Position numbers and translations under genes: made by a program
The notes under the pieces: model-generated
Told to the model about the DNA's origin: nothing
Databases searched by the model: none
What the model saw: the letters and a program-made list of their open reading frames with translations, nothing else
Shown here: positions 32,285-42,200 of the stretch, in pieces
Layout: each line of letters starts with the position of its first letter
Position numbering within the stretch: position 1 is the stretch's first letter
From: Yinghuangia elevatio
Lineage (GTDB): Bacteria > Actinomycetota > Actinomycetes > Streptomycetales > Streptomycetaceae
Reading direction: 5' to 3'
DNA length: 64,000 nucleotides
NCBI RefSeq assembly: GCF_040649515.1
Contig: NZ_JBEZFP010000028.1
Coordinates: forward strand, 1 to 64,000

Positions 32285-32967
32285 CAGGGGGTTACCTCCG
32301 AAAGGGTTTCGTCGATCTCGATATAGCGCGCACCGGTTTCCGGGCACACCCAACGCCGCGCGACCGGGGTCTGGCCGCCGCGGTGCTCCCCCGTTTGCTG
32401 TTCGACCTGCTGCTCCGCCTCGGCCTGCTCCTCGACCAGCGGGAGCCCGGCCTTGCCCACCCACTTCACGCGCTTCGCCGGCACCCCGGCGACCAGCGCG
32501 TAGTCCGGTACGTCGCGTGTCACCACGGCGCCCGCGGCGACCAGCGCCCAGCGCCCGACGGTGACGCCGGCGACGAGCACGGCGCGCGCGCCGATGGCGG
32601 CGCCGGTCCGCACGGTGACGCCCTTGGCGTCCCAGTCACCCCCGCGCTTGAGGGTTCCCTCCGGGTTGACCGAGCGAGGATACACGTCGTTGGTCAGCAC
32701 GGCGGCGGGGCCGATGAAGACCCCGTCCTCGAGCCGGGCGGGCTCGTAGACGAGCGCGTAGTTCTGCAGCTTCACGTTGTCGCCGAGCTGCACGTCGGGG
32801 CCGACGTACGCGCCGCGGCCGATGATGCAGCCCGAGCCGAGCACGGCACCCTCACGCACCTGCGCGAGGTGCCAGATGATCGTCCCGGCACCGATCTTGG
32901 CCCGGTCGTCGACATCGGCGCTCGGCATGACGCTTACAGCGGAAGGGTCGGTGCCCGTGGACTCCAC
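32284..32967 (-). CDS. left-handed beta-helix N-acetyltransferase (WbpD/WlbB-like)
   Basis: 227 residues. Hexapeptide repeats run through about residues 15-165 (IGAGTIIWHLAQV, VLGSGCIIGRGAYVG, VFIGPAAVLTNDVYPRS, VTVGRWALVAAGAVV). The NDVYPR segment is characteristic of WlbB/WbpD enzymes, which acetylate the 3-amino group of UDP-GlcNAc3NA using acetyl-CoA. The C-terminal about 60 residues add a Glu/Gln-rich linker and a WVCPETGARY strand pair that look like a remnant of another fold. First gene of its operon. Confidence 0.92.
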   Translation of the reverse strand: MESTGTDPSAVSVMPSADVDDRAKIGAGTIIWHLAQVREGAVLGSGCIIGRGAYVGPDVQLGDNVKLQNYALVYEPARLEDGVFIGPAAVLTNDVYPRSVNPEGTLKRGGDWDAKGVTVRTGAAIGARAVLVAGVTVGRWALVAAGAVVTRDVPDYALVAGVPAKRVKWVGKAGLPLVEEQAEAEQQVEQQTGEHRGGQTPVARRWVCPETGARYIEIDETLSEVTP

Positions 32968-32992
32968 TCAGCGCTCCTCAGTCTCGTCAGGG

Positions 32993-34141
32993 TCAGCGCT
33001 CGGCGGCACGGACAAGATCACTTATGGTGCGGGCGAGTTCGTCGGAGGGTGACACCCCGGCGAGATGGCGAGCGGTCCACTCGAGTGCGGCCTCGCGCAT
33101 CACGCAAAGCTCCTCGGGGTGGTCGGCCCAGTCGCGCAGGACCCGCCCCGCGTCCTCGGCGTCGCGGACAACCCGACCCGCCCCGGACTCGCCCACGATC
33201 CTAGCCATACGCGGGAGGGGGGTCGCCACCACGGCGAGTCCGCTTCCCAGGTATTCGTACAGCTTTGTGGGGACCGCCTCGCGGAATGCGGGCGTGTCGT
33301 CGAGCAGTGCGAATCCCACCCACGCGCCGCGGGCGAACCGCCATGCCGCCTCCGGCGACAGCCGGCCGTGCAGCCGGACCCGCTTGGCGGCCGGCGAGGA
33401 CCGGCGCCACTCCTCCAGCCACACCTTGTCGGTGCCGGCGACCGGGCCGACTATGTCGAGCTCCCACGGGTCCGCGGCCTCGACAGCGGCGAGCATCGTG
33501 GCCAGCCCGCGCGAGCGGCGCACGTCGCCGATGTACAGGGCGCGGGGGGTGGGGTCGAGTTCCCCGGGCTCCGGCAGGTAGCCCATGTCGGGGAGGTTCT
33601 TGACCACCAGGCGGCTGCGCGCGGCGAGCGGCGGGACGTGGTCGTCGGCCACCACGGTGAGGTCGGCGCGGCCGGTGACGGCCGTGCACAGGCGGACCAG
33701 GGACTCCCCGGCCCGCCCCTTCCAACTGCTGCCCCACGGGCGGTCGCGCAGCAGTTTGAGGTAGTCCTCGTGCACGTCGACCGCGAGTCGGCCGCGGCGC
33801 AGCAGCCGGGCGGCGGCGGCGGTCGGGACCAGGTCGGGGTCCAGGGTTATGACGACCTTGCCACGTGCCTTGAAGGGCACGGTCAGGTCGCGGCGGGCCC
33901 GGTCGATGGCGCCGCCGCGCGCACCGAGCGAGACGATGCGCGCGCCGAGCGGTCCGCCGGCCGGGTCGCCGAGGGCGATGACCTCGACGGTCAGGCCCGC
34001 CCGGATGAGGGCCGCCGCGGTGCGGTGCAGTCGCGCGTCGGCGACGTCGTGGCCGGAGCTGATGATGCTGACGTCGATCGGGGTGCGGTCACCCGGCGTG
34101 CGGCCGGCCGCACTGCTGGTCTCGCTGGTGGCGTCGGTCAT
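32993..34141 (-). CDS. glycosyltransferase, GT4-like
   Basis: 382 residues. DVSIISSGHDVADARLHR is a GT-B N-terminal loop, and the C-terminal donor domain has RALYIGDVRRSRGLATML, DIVGPVAGTDK and AVPTKLYEYLGSGLAVVAT with the conserved Glu. It is encoded between the activated-sugar genes and the ABC exporter (10 bases after the ATPase stop), so it probably adds a sugar of the exported polymer. Its acceptor and donor are not known. Confidence 0.88.
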   Translation of the reverse strand: MTDATSETSSAAGRTPGDRTPIDVSIISSGHDVADARLHRTAAALIRAGLTVEVIALGDPAGGPLGARIVSLGARGGAIDRARRDLTVPFKARGKVVITLDPDLVPTAAAARLLRRGRLAVDVHEDYLKLLRDRPWGSSWKGRAGESLVRLCTAVTGRADLTVVADDHVPPLAARSRLVVKNLPDMGYLPEPGELDPTPRALYIGDVRRSRGLATMLAAVEAADPWELDIVGPVAGTDKVWLEEWRRSSPAAKRVRLHGRLSPEAAWRFARGAWVGFALLDDTPAFREAVPTKLYEYLGSGLAVVATPLPRMARIVGESGAGRVVRDAEDAGRVLRDWADHPEELCVMREAALEWTARHLAGVSPSDELARTISDLVRAAER

Positions 34142-34151
34142 GGCCTCTGGA

Positions 34152-35024
34152 TCAGACGTCTTCCATCGCGAACGCCTCTTCGCCGACCTCGAGGAAGCGC
34201 ATGTACTCCCCGATGATCGTCTCCGGGTCGCCCTGGTCCATCAGCTTCCCCTTGTGCAACCAGAGGCAGTGGTTCGCCATCTCGCGCACCGATGCCATGC
34301 CGTGGCTGACAAGGATGATCGTCCTTGCCGCCCGGCACAGTTCGTCCATCTTGGCGGCGGCCTTGCGCTTGAACCGCGCGTCGCCCGCCGAGAGTGCCTC
34401 GTCGACGAGCAGGATGTCCGGGTCCATGTGCACGCCGACGGAGAACGCCAGGCGCTGGTACATACCGGACGAGTAGGACTTCATGGGCATGTCCATGAAC
34501 TCGCCCAGTTCCGCGAAGTCCGCGATCTCCTCGTACTTGGCCTGCACGTCCGCCTCGCTCTTGCCCTGCGCGAGACCGCCGAGGATGACGTTCTCGCGCC
34601 CGGTGAGCTGGCTGTTGAAGCCGACGCCCAGCGCGAGCAGGGTGCTGACCCGGCCGTGCACCTCGATGCGGCCCCGGGTGGGCGGCAGGATGCCGGCGAT
34701 GGCGCGCAGCATGGTCGACTTGCCGGCGCCGTTGGCACCGACCACGCCGAGCACCGTGCCGTGGTTGATGCTCCACGAGACGTCCTTGACCGCCTCGATC
34801 TCCTTGATCATCCGCTCGCGACGGCCCACGCGCTTGATCGCGCTCTTGAGCGTCGGCACCTTCTCGACCGAGGTGCGGTAGGTGATCGCCAGGTTCTCGA
34901 CCTTGACCGCGAGCGGCTGGTCGCGCGGGTCGGGACGGGCGGGACCGGCGGCCTCGCCCGGGGCGGCGGCGTCGGACACGGCGGACTCCAGGACCTCGGG
35001 GTCAGATGCGGTAGGCAAATTCAC
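34152..35024 (-). CDS. ABC transporter ATPase for polysaccharide/teichoic acid export (TagH/Wzt-type)
   Basis: 290 residues from GTG 35024 (GTG 35054 is the alternative; both overlap the permease gene). Walker A GANGAGKST, the signature YSSGMYQRLAFS and Walker B DILLVDEALSAGD are intact, followed by SHGMASVREM. The order GRVSTLLALGVGFNSQLTGREN is typical for exporters of wall and O-antigen polymers. There is no C-terminal carbohydrate-binding domain as in some Wzt proteins. The ATPase powers flipping of the lipid-linked glycan across the membrane. Confidence 0.94.
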   Translation of the reverse strand: MNLPTASDPEVLESAVSDAAAPGEAAGPARPDPRDQPLAVKVENLAITYRTSVEKVPTLKSAIKRVGRRERMIKEIEAVKDVSWSINHGTVLGVVGANGAGKSTMLRAIAGILPPTRGRIEVHGRVSTLLALGVGFNSQLTGRENVILGGLAQGKSEADVQAKYEEIADFAELGEFMDMPMKSYSSGMYQRLAFSVGVHMDPDILLVDEALSAGDARFKRKAAAKMDELCRAARTIILVSHGMASVREMANHCLWLHKGKLMDQGDPETIIGEYMRFLEVGEEAFAMEDV

Positions 35025-35907
35025 GCTCCCGGGACAGGAAGAACCAGGCTCCACCGAACAGGGCCACGACCGCCCAGGCCGTGCCGTACAACATGAGCAT
35101 CCCGTCGGGCGCCCGGTTCTCCAGGATGACCTGGTTCCAGGAACCGATGATCGGGTACAGCGGGTTGACCTTGAAGATCCACAGCAGCCACTCGTTGCCC
35201 GCGAGCTTCTCCCTGGCCTGCTCGACGGTGAACAGCACCGGCGACAGGTAGATCCAGATCCGCAGCGCGTACGGCAGGAGGCTCGCGGTGTCGCGGAAGT
35301 AGACCGCCATCGCCGCGAAGAACAGCCCGCAGCCGAAACTGAATACGGTCTGGATCACGAAGATGGGGATCAGCCACGTGAACGCGATGCCGACGGAGCG
35401 CCCGGCGGCGAAGTGCGCGATGGCGTACACCACGAGCGTCGGCCAGTACATCATGAAGGACGAGAACAGCGAGGAAAGCGGAAGCAACGCCTTCGGAAAC
35501 GCCATGTTCATGATCATCTTGCCGCCGCCGGTGATCGACGTCGACGACAGCTGCACGATGTTGCGCGTGTAGTAGTACGAGAACAAGCCGCAGAGGATGA
35601 GGGTGAAGCCCTTCATCGCCCCGCCCTCGTGCGATCCGGTCAGGACCGTCACGAGCATGAAGTAGACGGCGGCCAGCAGCAGCGGGTTGATCACCAGCCA
35701 CAGCTGCCCGAACACCGTCTCGTAGTTGCGGCCCTTCAGGGTCGCGTGGGCCATGCGGTACGCAAAGCGTCTCCGCTGCCCCAGGTCGTGCATATACGTC
35801 TTGAGCGGAGGCAGGTGGGCGGTGTACGGCTCGTATACGTGCACTGGCACGCTCTCGGCCGCACGGCTCTTCTTCGCCACCTGCGCCTCGGCATCCATGA
35901 CCGCCAC
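35002..35907 (-). CDS. ABC transporter permease for polysaccharide export (TagG/Wzm-type)
   Basis: 301 residues from GTG 35907, which has GAGGAG about 9 bases upstream; ATG 35898 is also possible. Six membrane helices match the ABC2 family. The N-terminal amphipathic region (VFGQLWLVINPLLLAAVYF) and the final KVNPLYPIIGSWNQV helix are characteristic of TagG/Wzm. It overlaps the ATPase gene, so both make one transporter. It moves the undecaprenyl-linked polymer outward, where LCP proteins can take it. Confidence 0.94.
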   Translation of the reverse strand: MAVMDAEAQVAKKSRAAESVPVHVYEPYTAHLPPLKTYMHDLGQRRRFAYRMAHATLKGRNYETVFGQLWLVINPLLLAAVYFMLVTVLTGSHEGGAMKGFTLILCGLFSYYYTRNIVQLSSTSITGGGKMIMNMAFPKALLPLSSLFSSFMMYWPTLVVYAIAHFAAGRSVGIAFTWLIPIFVIQTVFSFGCGLFFAAMAVYFRDTASLLPYALRIWIYLSPVLFTVEQAREKLAGNEWLLWIFKVNPLYPIIGSWNQVILENRAPDGMLMLYGTAWAVVALFGGAWFFLSREREFAYRI

Positions 35908-35976
35908 TACCGGCTTCTCCTCGGCTGCGGGGTACACCCCTCGGAACTGACGACCGCGAACCGCTCCGTACGGGTG

Positions 35977-36003
35977 GATACCGACGATACCGGTGATACC
36001 GGT
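35977..36003. repeat. three 9-bp tandem copies (gataccggt) upstream of the permease
   Basis: Copies gataccgac, gataccggt, gataccggt, about 70-96 bases before GTG 35907, in the leader of the exporter genes. Could be a regulator-binding array or chance. Confidence 0.6.
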
Positions 36004-36170
36004 CGGGGGCTGTGGTCGGAGCACACACGGACGTCCCGACGTTCGGACGGCCGCGCGGCGGCGCCGCCGAGGTTACCGGATTCCTTGATCGCCCATCGAT
36101 CGCGGACCATCCGGATCATGCACACTCCTCAGCGTCACAGTCGTCCCTGGCAGCTCACTTGGTTCCCGGA

Positions 36171-37643
36171 TCACTCCGCTTCGGCGAACGGGCGGTGTCC
36201 CGGCAGAGGCTCCGGAGCCCGGCCCGCAAGCGCGCCGTAGAGCGCCACGAGGACACTCGCCTGGCCCTCCCAAGAGTTCTCGGCCAGAAGCGATTCAGTG
36301 TACGCCGCGGCGTAGCTCCGCGGGTCCGCCAGGACCTTGCCGGCCGCTTCCGCGAAGGCTTCCGCGTCCCGCTTGCGCAAAGCGGCGTCCGCCACTTCGT
36401 CGGTCGTGCGCACCGCGAACACCTCGCCGCACCCGAGTTCGACCGTCTTGTCCGCCATCGCCTCCACGTCGGAGACCACGATGGGCAGTTTGGCGTGCAT
36501 GTACTCGTAATACTTTGTGATCAGTGCGATCTCGTGGTTCACGGTGTGCAGGATCGGGATCACCCCGATGGTCGCCGACGAAAGGAACTCCGGGACGTGG
36601 TGCGGCGCGACGTACGGAACCGTGTGGATCCGGTCGCCCGCGCCAAGTTCACCCGCACGAGCGACCAACGAACGGACATAGGGGTCTTTCCTGTCACCGC
36701 ACACGACGGCCACGTGCACACCGTCCAGCAACGGCAGCGCCTCGACCATGATGTCGACGCCGCGTGCGGGCGAGATGGCCCCGCTGTAGACCAGCAGCGG
36801 CACTTCGTCGGACAAACCGATGGTCTCCCGTATCCCGGTGACCTTGTCCTGCTCCGCGCCCGGATCGAGGTCCACCATCGGCGCGTTGGCGACGACGGTC
36901 GGCCGGGTGCGCAGCGCGTACTTCTCCAGCAGCATGTCGGCGAGCGTCGGCGACACCGTCACGACGGCGTCCGCGCGGCGCACGAACTCCCGTTCCAGAC
37001 CCGTGTACGCCAGCTTCCGCTGGGTCGGCATGTGCACGCCCTCGACGTACTCGTGGGCGTCATACACCACCTTGGGGCGCTTGCCCCCCGCGCGCGCGAT
37101 GCGGTCGGCGACCCGGACACCGATGCCCGGGGTGTGCATGTCGTGCGCGTGGATCACGTCCGGCCGGAACTCCTCCACCACGGCGCTCCAGGCGTCCTCC
37201 AGGAGCAGCAGGTGACGTGCGGTACGCCGCCAGTCACCGTCGCGGATGTAGACCTTCCAGAGCGTCTCCTTGGCCTTGTCCTTGACCCCGGGACCACCGG
37301 TACCCGGCTCCTTGACGCTCTTCATCAGGCGGCGGCGCGCCTTGTAGTCCATGCGGGTCGCGAAGCTCGCCGCGCGAAGCGCGCCCGCCCTGGCCCGGTC
37401 GGCCGGCGCGGTGGCGTGCGCGTACTGCTCGGACTTCAGCTTGAAGCGGTTGGACAGCCCGGTCCGCACGACCCGCGCCGCACCGATGTGCGTCGTCCTG
37501 GTCGGCACCGCGGGCGCGTTCGCGTCGTAGCCGAGCAGCAGGACGTCGAAGCCCGCCTCGGCCGCCGAGTACGCGACCTTCTGCACGCGGGAGTCCCGCG
37601 TGATGTCGTTGGCCACCAGCATGGCCACGCGAGGCCGTGTCAC
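36171..37643 (-). CDS. glycosyltransferase GT4, family A of this cluster
   Basis: 490 residues. PRVAMLVANDITRDSRVQK, VIHAHDMHTPG, VYDAHEYVEGV and the donor-site segment ITKYYEYMHAKLPIVVSD define a GT4 subfamily that recurs in this cluster (39226-42819 N-terminal half, and 42819-44312). GTG 37643 overlaps the stop of the next gene upstream (GTGA). A 60-residue basic insert near residues 60-125 is shared with the paralogs. It probably assembles part of the wall polymer on the inner membrane face. Confidence 0.9.
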   Translation of the reverse strand: MTRPRVAMLVANDITRDSRVQKVAYSAAEAGFDVLLLGYDANAPAVPTRTTHIGAARVVRTGLSNRFKLKSEQYAHATAPADRARAGALRAASFATRMDYKARRRLMKSVKEPGTGGPGVKDKAKETLWKVYIRDGDWRRTARHLLLLEDAWSAVVEEFRPDVIHAHDMHTPGIGVRVADRIARAGGKRPKVVYDAHEYVEGVHMPTQRKLAYTGLEREFVRRADAVVTVSPTLADMLLEKYALRTRPTVVANAPMVDLDPGAEQDKVTGIRETIGLSDEVPLLVYSGAISPARGVDIMVEALPLLDGVHVAVVCGDRKDPYVRSLVARAGELGAGDRIHTVPYVAPHHVPEFLSSATIGVIPILHTVNHEIALITKYYEYMHAKLPIVVSDVEAMADKTVELGCGEVFAVRTTDEVADAALRKRDAEAFAEAAGKVLADPRSYAAAYTESLLAENSWEGQASVLVALYGALAGRAPEPLPGHRPFAEAE

Positions 37644-39226
37644 GGTGTGACCCCCAGGAACTCGGCGAGGACGCGCGCGCTGCGGGTGCCGTCGTGGTTG
37701 TCGCGGACATAAGCCGGTCCCCGCGCCGCCAGTTTCCCGGCCTCGTCGCGCTCCGCGAGGATGCGTTCCAGCTCGCTTCCCAGCGTATCCGGGTCGGCGT
37801 TGACCATGGGGACGTCGTCGGGCAGGTGTTCGGTGACCGACTCGTGCAGGTAGCAGACGGTGACGCGGCCGGCCGCCATCGCCTGTACGGACATGACGCC
37901 GTACGAGCCGAACACGAACTGGTCGAGCACGATGTCCGCGTCGGCCAGCAGCGCGGGCATCTCCGACGCCCGCACGCCCTTGATCCGGCGGTACTCGATC
38001 AGCCCCGCGTCGTGCATCTCCTCGACGACCGGCTCGATCAGCCCGGTGCCCTTGGTGAACGGGCTGGACGGGGCGTGCACCACCACGGGCCGCTCCCGGC
38101 GGAGCGGCTTCTTGTCGGTGGCCCACACCTGCGGGTCCACGACGACCGGCAGCCAGGCCGCGTCCGGGACGTCGTGCAGCAGGTCGGGCGTCGACACGAA
38201 CTTCGGTACGTCCATGGCCCGGACGACCGGCCCCAACCGGTCCACCTTGCTCTGCAGCGCACGCGTGAGCTCGTGGTCGGGGTCGAACGGCGAGAACGGC
38301 ACCCGGGCGCGCTGCGCGGCCGGGTCGCGGATCTCCGAGCCGTGGAACGCGAGCCCCACCGCCACCCCGGCGGCGGCCAGTTCGGCGAGGTCGAAGTTCG
38401 CCCACGGGCCGTTGAGCCTGCCGAACGGCGGCATCGCGCACTCCGCCAGCACGTGCGAGTAGTTGTCGAGGACGTAGGCCAGCTGCCCCAACTGCCAGGT
38501 GCGCGACAGCCAGTCGTCCGTCGAGATGGTGCGGTCCGCGGCGAACCCGAAGGTGTTGCCGGAGCTGAGGGTGAACGTCTCCGCACGCACTCCCGGCAGC
38601 CGGCGCTCCACGGCGCGCGCCCATTCGTAGCCCTGCCCGGCCATGTTGGTGGGCCCGACGCCCAGCACCACGCCCTCGGGTACGGCGCCCTTGGCGTCGA
38701 CGGTCGCGGCCTGCCCGACAGGGGCCTGCGCGACCGGTGCGAACGCCTCGGCGTACGGCCGGAACGCCGCCTCGCACCGCTCCCCCCACCGCGCGTCCGC
38801 GGCCGCGGCCTGCCACACCCGGTCGCGCACCGCGGCGAGCTTGCGGCGGGCCAGCTTGCGGCGCAGTCCCGTCACCAGGCCCGAGCCGGCCAGCGCCGCG
38901 ACGTTCGAGCGGGCCACCGAGATCTCGGCGGCCGCATCGGCATCCACCGGCACATTGAGCACACGCAGCACGCCCGTGTCCGACACGGCGGCCGTCGTGG
39001 ACACCTCGGCGGCCTCGGCGGGCGCCGCGAGCAGCACGTAGTTGCCGGCGTCGGCGAGCGCGCGCCCGGCCGAGATCTCCGGCCCGGCCTTGCCCACCGG
39101 GGCGTCCGCCGTCAGGACGACGCGCGGCAGCGCACGCCGCGCGTTCTCCGGCACCGCCTCGGCCGTCTCGCCCGCGTCGCCCGCGTCAGCCCCGCCCTCG
39201 GTCACGACGGATTCCGTTTCGGCCAT
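37640..39226 (-). CDS. glycosyltransferase-like protein, family B of this cluster
   Basis: 528 residues. The first about 170 residues are Ala/Glu-rich. From about residue 185, GVGPTNMAGQGYEWARAVE, GLAFHGSEIRDP, KFVSTPDLLHDV, PVVVHAPSSPFTKGTGL and LADADIVLDQFVFGSYG form a GT-B-like domain. The same landmarks occur in the C-terminal half of the 1197-residue fusion and in the 44446-45723 gene. Its last bases overlap the family A gene downstream, so a separate B-A pair lies beside the fused A-B protein. Donor and acceptor unknown. Confidence 0.86.
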   Translation of the reverse strand: MAETESVVTEGGADAGDAGETAEAVPENARRALPRVVLTADAPVGKAGPEISAGRALADAGNYVLLAAPAEAAEVSTTAAVSDTGVLRVLNVPVDADAAAEISVARSNVAALAGSGLVTGLRRKLARRKLAAVRDRVWQAAAADARWGERCEAAFRPYAEAFAPVAQAPVGQAATVDAKGAVPEGVVLGVGPTNMAGQGYEWARAVERRLPGVRAETFTLSSGNTFGFAADRTISTDDWLSRTWQLGQLAYVLDNYSHVLAECAMPPFGRLNGPWANFDLAELAAAGVAVGLAFHGSEIRDPAAQRARVPFSPFDPDHELTRALQSKVDRLGPVVRAMDVPKFVSTPDLLHDVPDAAWLPVVVDPQVWATDKKPLRRERPVVVHAPSSPFTKGTGLIEPVVEEMHDAGLIEYRRIKGVRASEMPALLADADIVLDQFVFGSYGVMSVQAMAAGRVTVCYLHESVTEHLPDDVPMVNADPDTLGSELERILAERDEAGKLAARGPAYVRDNHDGTRSARVLAEFLGVTP

Positions 39227-42200
39227 CAGGTCTCTCCCTGGGATGGTGCATGCCTGGCGAGAAAGGAAGCGAGTGCCGCCGCGGACCGGCGGCCGTCATG
39301 GTGGGCCGCCGCGAACGCGGGCCCGCGGGCCGCGACTTCGCGGGCCGCGTCGCGCTCGTCGAGCAGCCCGGTCAGCACGGTGCGCAGCGTCTGCGGGGTC
39401 GCCTCGACCTGCGGCACTCCGCCGGTGAAGCGCTCGCGGACGCTGGGCGCCGCGTGTCCGACGACGACGCGCCCGGCGGCCATCGCCTGGGCGGCGAGGA
39501 CGCCGACGTTCCCGATCGCAAGTTGGTCGATCACGATGTCGGCGTCCGCCACGAGCGCGGGCATGTCGGTCGGCGGGACCCCTTCGACGCGGCGGTACTC
39601 GACCAGGCCGCGCGCGGCGAGGTCGCCGACGACGGCGTCCACGACCGGGGAGCTCTTCAGCGTGCCGCGCGAAGGGGCGTGCAGCACAACGGGCTTGTCG
39701 CGGCGCAGCGGTTCGTCGCCGGGGCGCCACGCGGCCAGGTCGACCACGACGGGCAGCCACACCGCGTGCGGCCACCGTTCGACGACGAAGTCCAGCAGGT
39801 CGGGGGTCGAGACGAAGACCGGTCCGTCCCAGTCGGCCACATCGCGCATGCGCGCGTCGTAACGCGGCTGAAGGTCCTGCGACACCTGGCTGTTCGGATC
39901 GGCGAAGGGCGACTCGGCGTAGAGTTCGCGGTGCCGGCGCGGGTCGCGCACATCGGATCCGTGGAACACCAGCCCCACGGCGATCCCCGCGTCGCGCAGC
40001 ACGTCGGCGTCCCCGGAGAAACGCCCCGACCGCGCGGCCTTGCCGGTCAACGGCAGTCCCGATTCGAGCAGTACGTGCGTTGCCGTACGCACGGCGTGCC
40101 GCCGCAACGCGAGGTGCACGACCACCGACTCCCAGCCCGCGGTGGTGAGGTAACGGTCGGCGGGGAACCGCAGCGGGCCCTCTCGCCGCAACGCGAAGAC
40201 CTCGGCCGGTACGCCGAGATGCCGCTCCGCGGCCTGCCCCCAGGCCCATCCCTGGCCGGCCATGTTGGCGGGCCCGATCATCAGGGACGCCGAGCCGGGC
40301 GGGGAACCCGCCGCGACGGACCGCAGCTGCGAACCGAAGGACACGGTGACCGCCTGCGCAACCGATTCCGCGTCCGCCGAGACCGCGGACGTCGGTGACC
40401 CGGCCCCGGATGCACCGGCCCCCTGGGTCGACGCGGTGGGACTGCCTGCTGCCCCGCGAGTGTCAGGTGTCGGCGTCGGGGGCGTCGAGTGCACGCGGTT
40501 CGCCCGTGGTGTGCACAGGCGTTCGAGGCTGCGCAGCGCGCGGCGCGCCTCGTGGGTCTCCGGAAGACCCGTCGGGTCGGCGCCAGGGCGGTGGTACTCG
40601 ACGACCAGCTTGCGTCCGGACTTCTTCGCCCGGGCGGCCGCGTGCGAGGCGATCAGGAGCGCCACGGGGTCGCACGCGTGCACCACTTCGGGAGCCAGCG
40701 CGTCGAGCACGGGCGCGAGCGCGACCTCGGTGTCGACCGCCTCGGGCAGTGCGGCGCGCCAGCCGACCGAGGGCAGGTCCGGCAGTCGCTCGAACAACGA
40801 ACTGCTCTTGCGGCCCAGGAACTCCGCGTACGTGCGGGCCGCACGGGCCACGGACTCGTCCGTCCCGCGCCTGCGGTCGCGGCCCGCGGCGACGGTGCGC
40901 GGCGCCGGGACGAGGAGCACTTGGGCGGCGTCGGGGGCCTGCGGCGGGCGGCGGGTGCTGTCGCCCGGGCCGTCGGGGTCCGGGGCCAGGACGACGGTGT
41001 CATGGCCCTCGGCGCGCGCCCGGTCGGCGAGTGCGGTGACCACGCCGCGGCGTACCCCGGTCGCGGACGCGACGAGCACCACGCTGCGCGCGGCGGGGGC
41101 CGGGATGCCCGCGGCGTCGGTGAGTTCGGCCGGCGGGCGCCCTTCGGCGACGGCCGCCGGTGCCACCGTCGGCGCGTCGGCGGCCAGGTCCGCGAATCCG
41201 GCCGCTCCCGCGGCGAGTTCCGCCGCGAGCGTGCCCGACGCGATCGGTTCGGGCACGAGTCCGGTGAGGCGCTCGTACAACGCGGCGACGTTCTCGGTCT
41301 GGCGGTCCCAGGAGTGCTCCTCCAGGAGCCCGTCCGCGGCGTACGGCTTGACGTACCGCTCGCGGTCGGCGAGGACCTTGCGGACCGCGGCGGCGAGGCC
41401 TTCCGCGTCGTCGGCCTCGAACACCTCGCCGCAGCCCAGTTCGCGCGTGAAGGCCGCCATCGTCTTCACGTCGGAGACGACGATGGGCAGCCCGGCGTGC
41501 ATGTATTCGTAGTACTTGGTGATCAGCGAGATCTCGTGGTTGGGCAGGTGCCGCAGCGGGATGATGCCGATCGTGGCGGAGGAAAGGTGGTCGACGACCT
41601 GCTCGGGGTCGACGTAGGGCACGAAGTGGAAGCGGTCGCCCACCCCCAGTTCGGCGACGCGCGCCTCCAGCACCGCGAAGTAGGGGCGGCGGTCGCCCGC
41701 GACCACGACGACGTGCGCATCGGGCAGGCGCACCAGAGCCTCGGCCAGGGTGTCGACGCCGCGCTCCGGAGCGAGCCAGCCGGAGTAGACCAGCACCGGG
41801 ACGTCGTCGGGCAGGCCGGCCGCGCCGCGCACGCCCCGCCCGGTGCCGCCCGTGGGCCGGGTCAGGCGCGGCGCGTTGGTGGCGACCGTCGGGCGGTCCC
41901 GCAGGTCGTAGCGGTCCCGCAGCATGTCGGCGAGGGTGTCGGAGACGGTCACGACGCCGTCGACGCGGGCGATCAGTTCGCGTTCGAGGCCGACGTACGC
42001 GGCCTTCTGCTCCGGATCCGGGTAGCCGGCGCCCGCGATGAACTCCTGCGCGTCGTAGATCATCACGGCCTTGCGGCCCGCGCGGCGCGCACGTTCGACC
42101 GCCCGCGCGCCGACACCGAGCGCGGTGATGTCCTGCGCGTGCACGATGTCGGGTTGCAGCGCATCGATCTCCGGGCCGAACGCGGCCTCGAAGTCCACCA

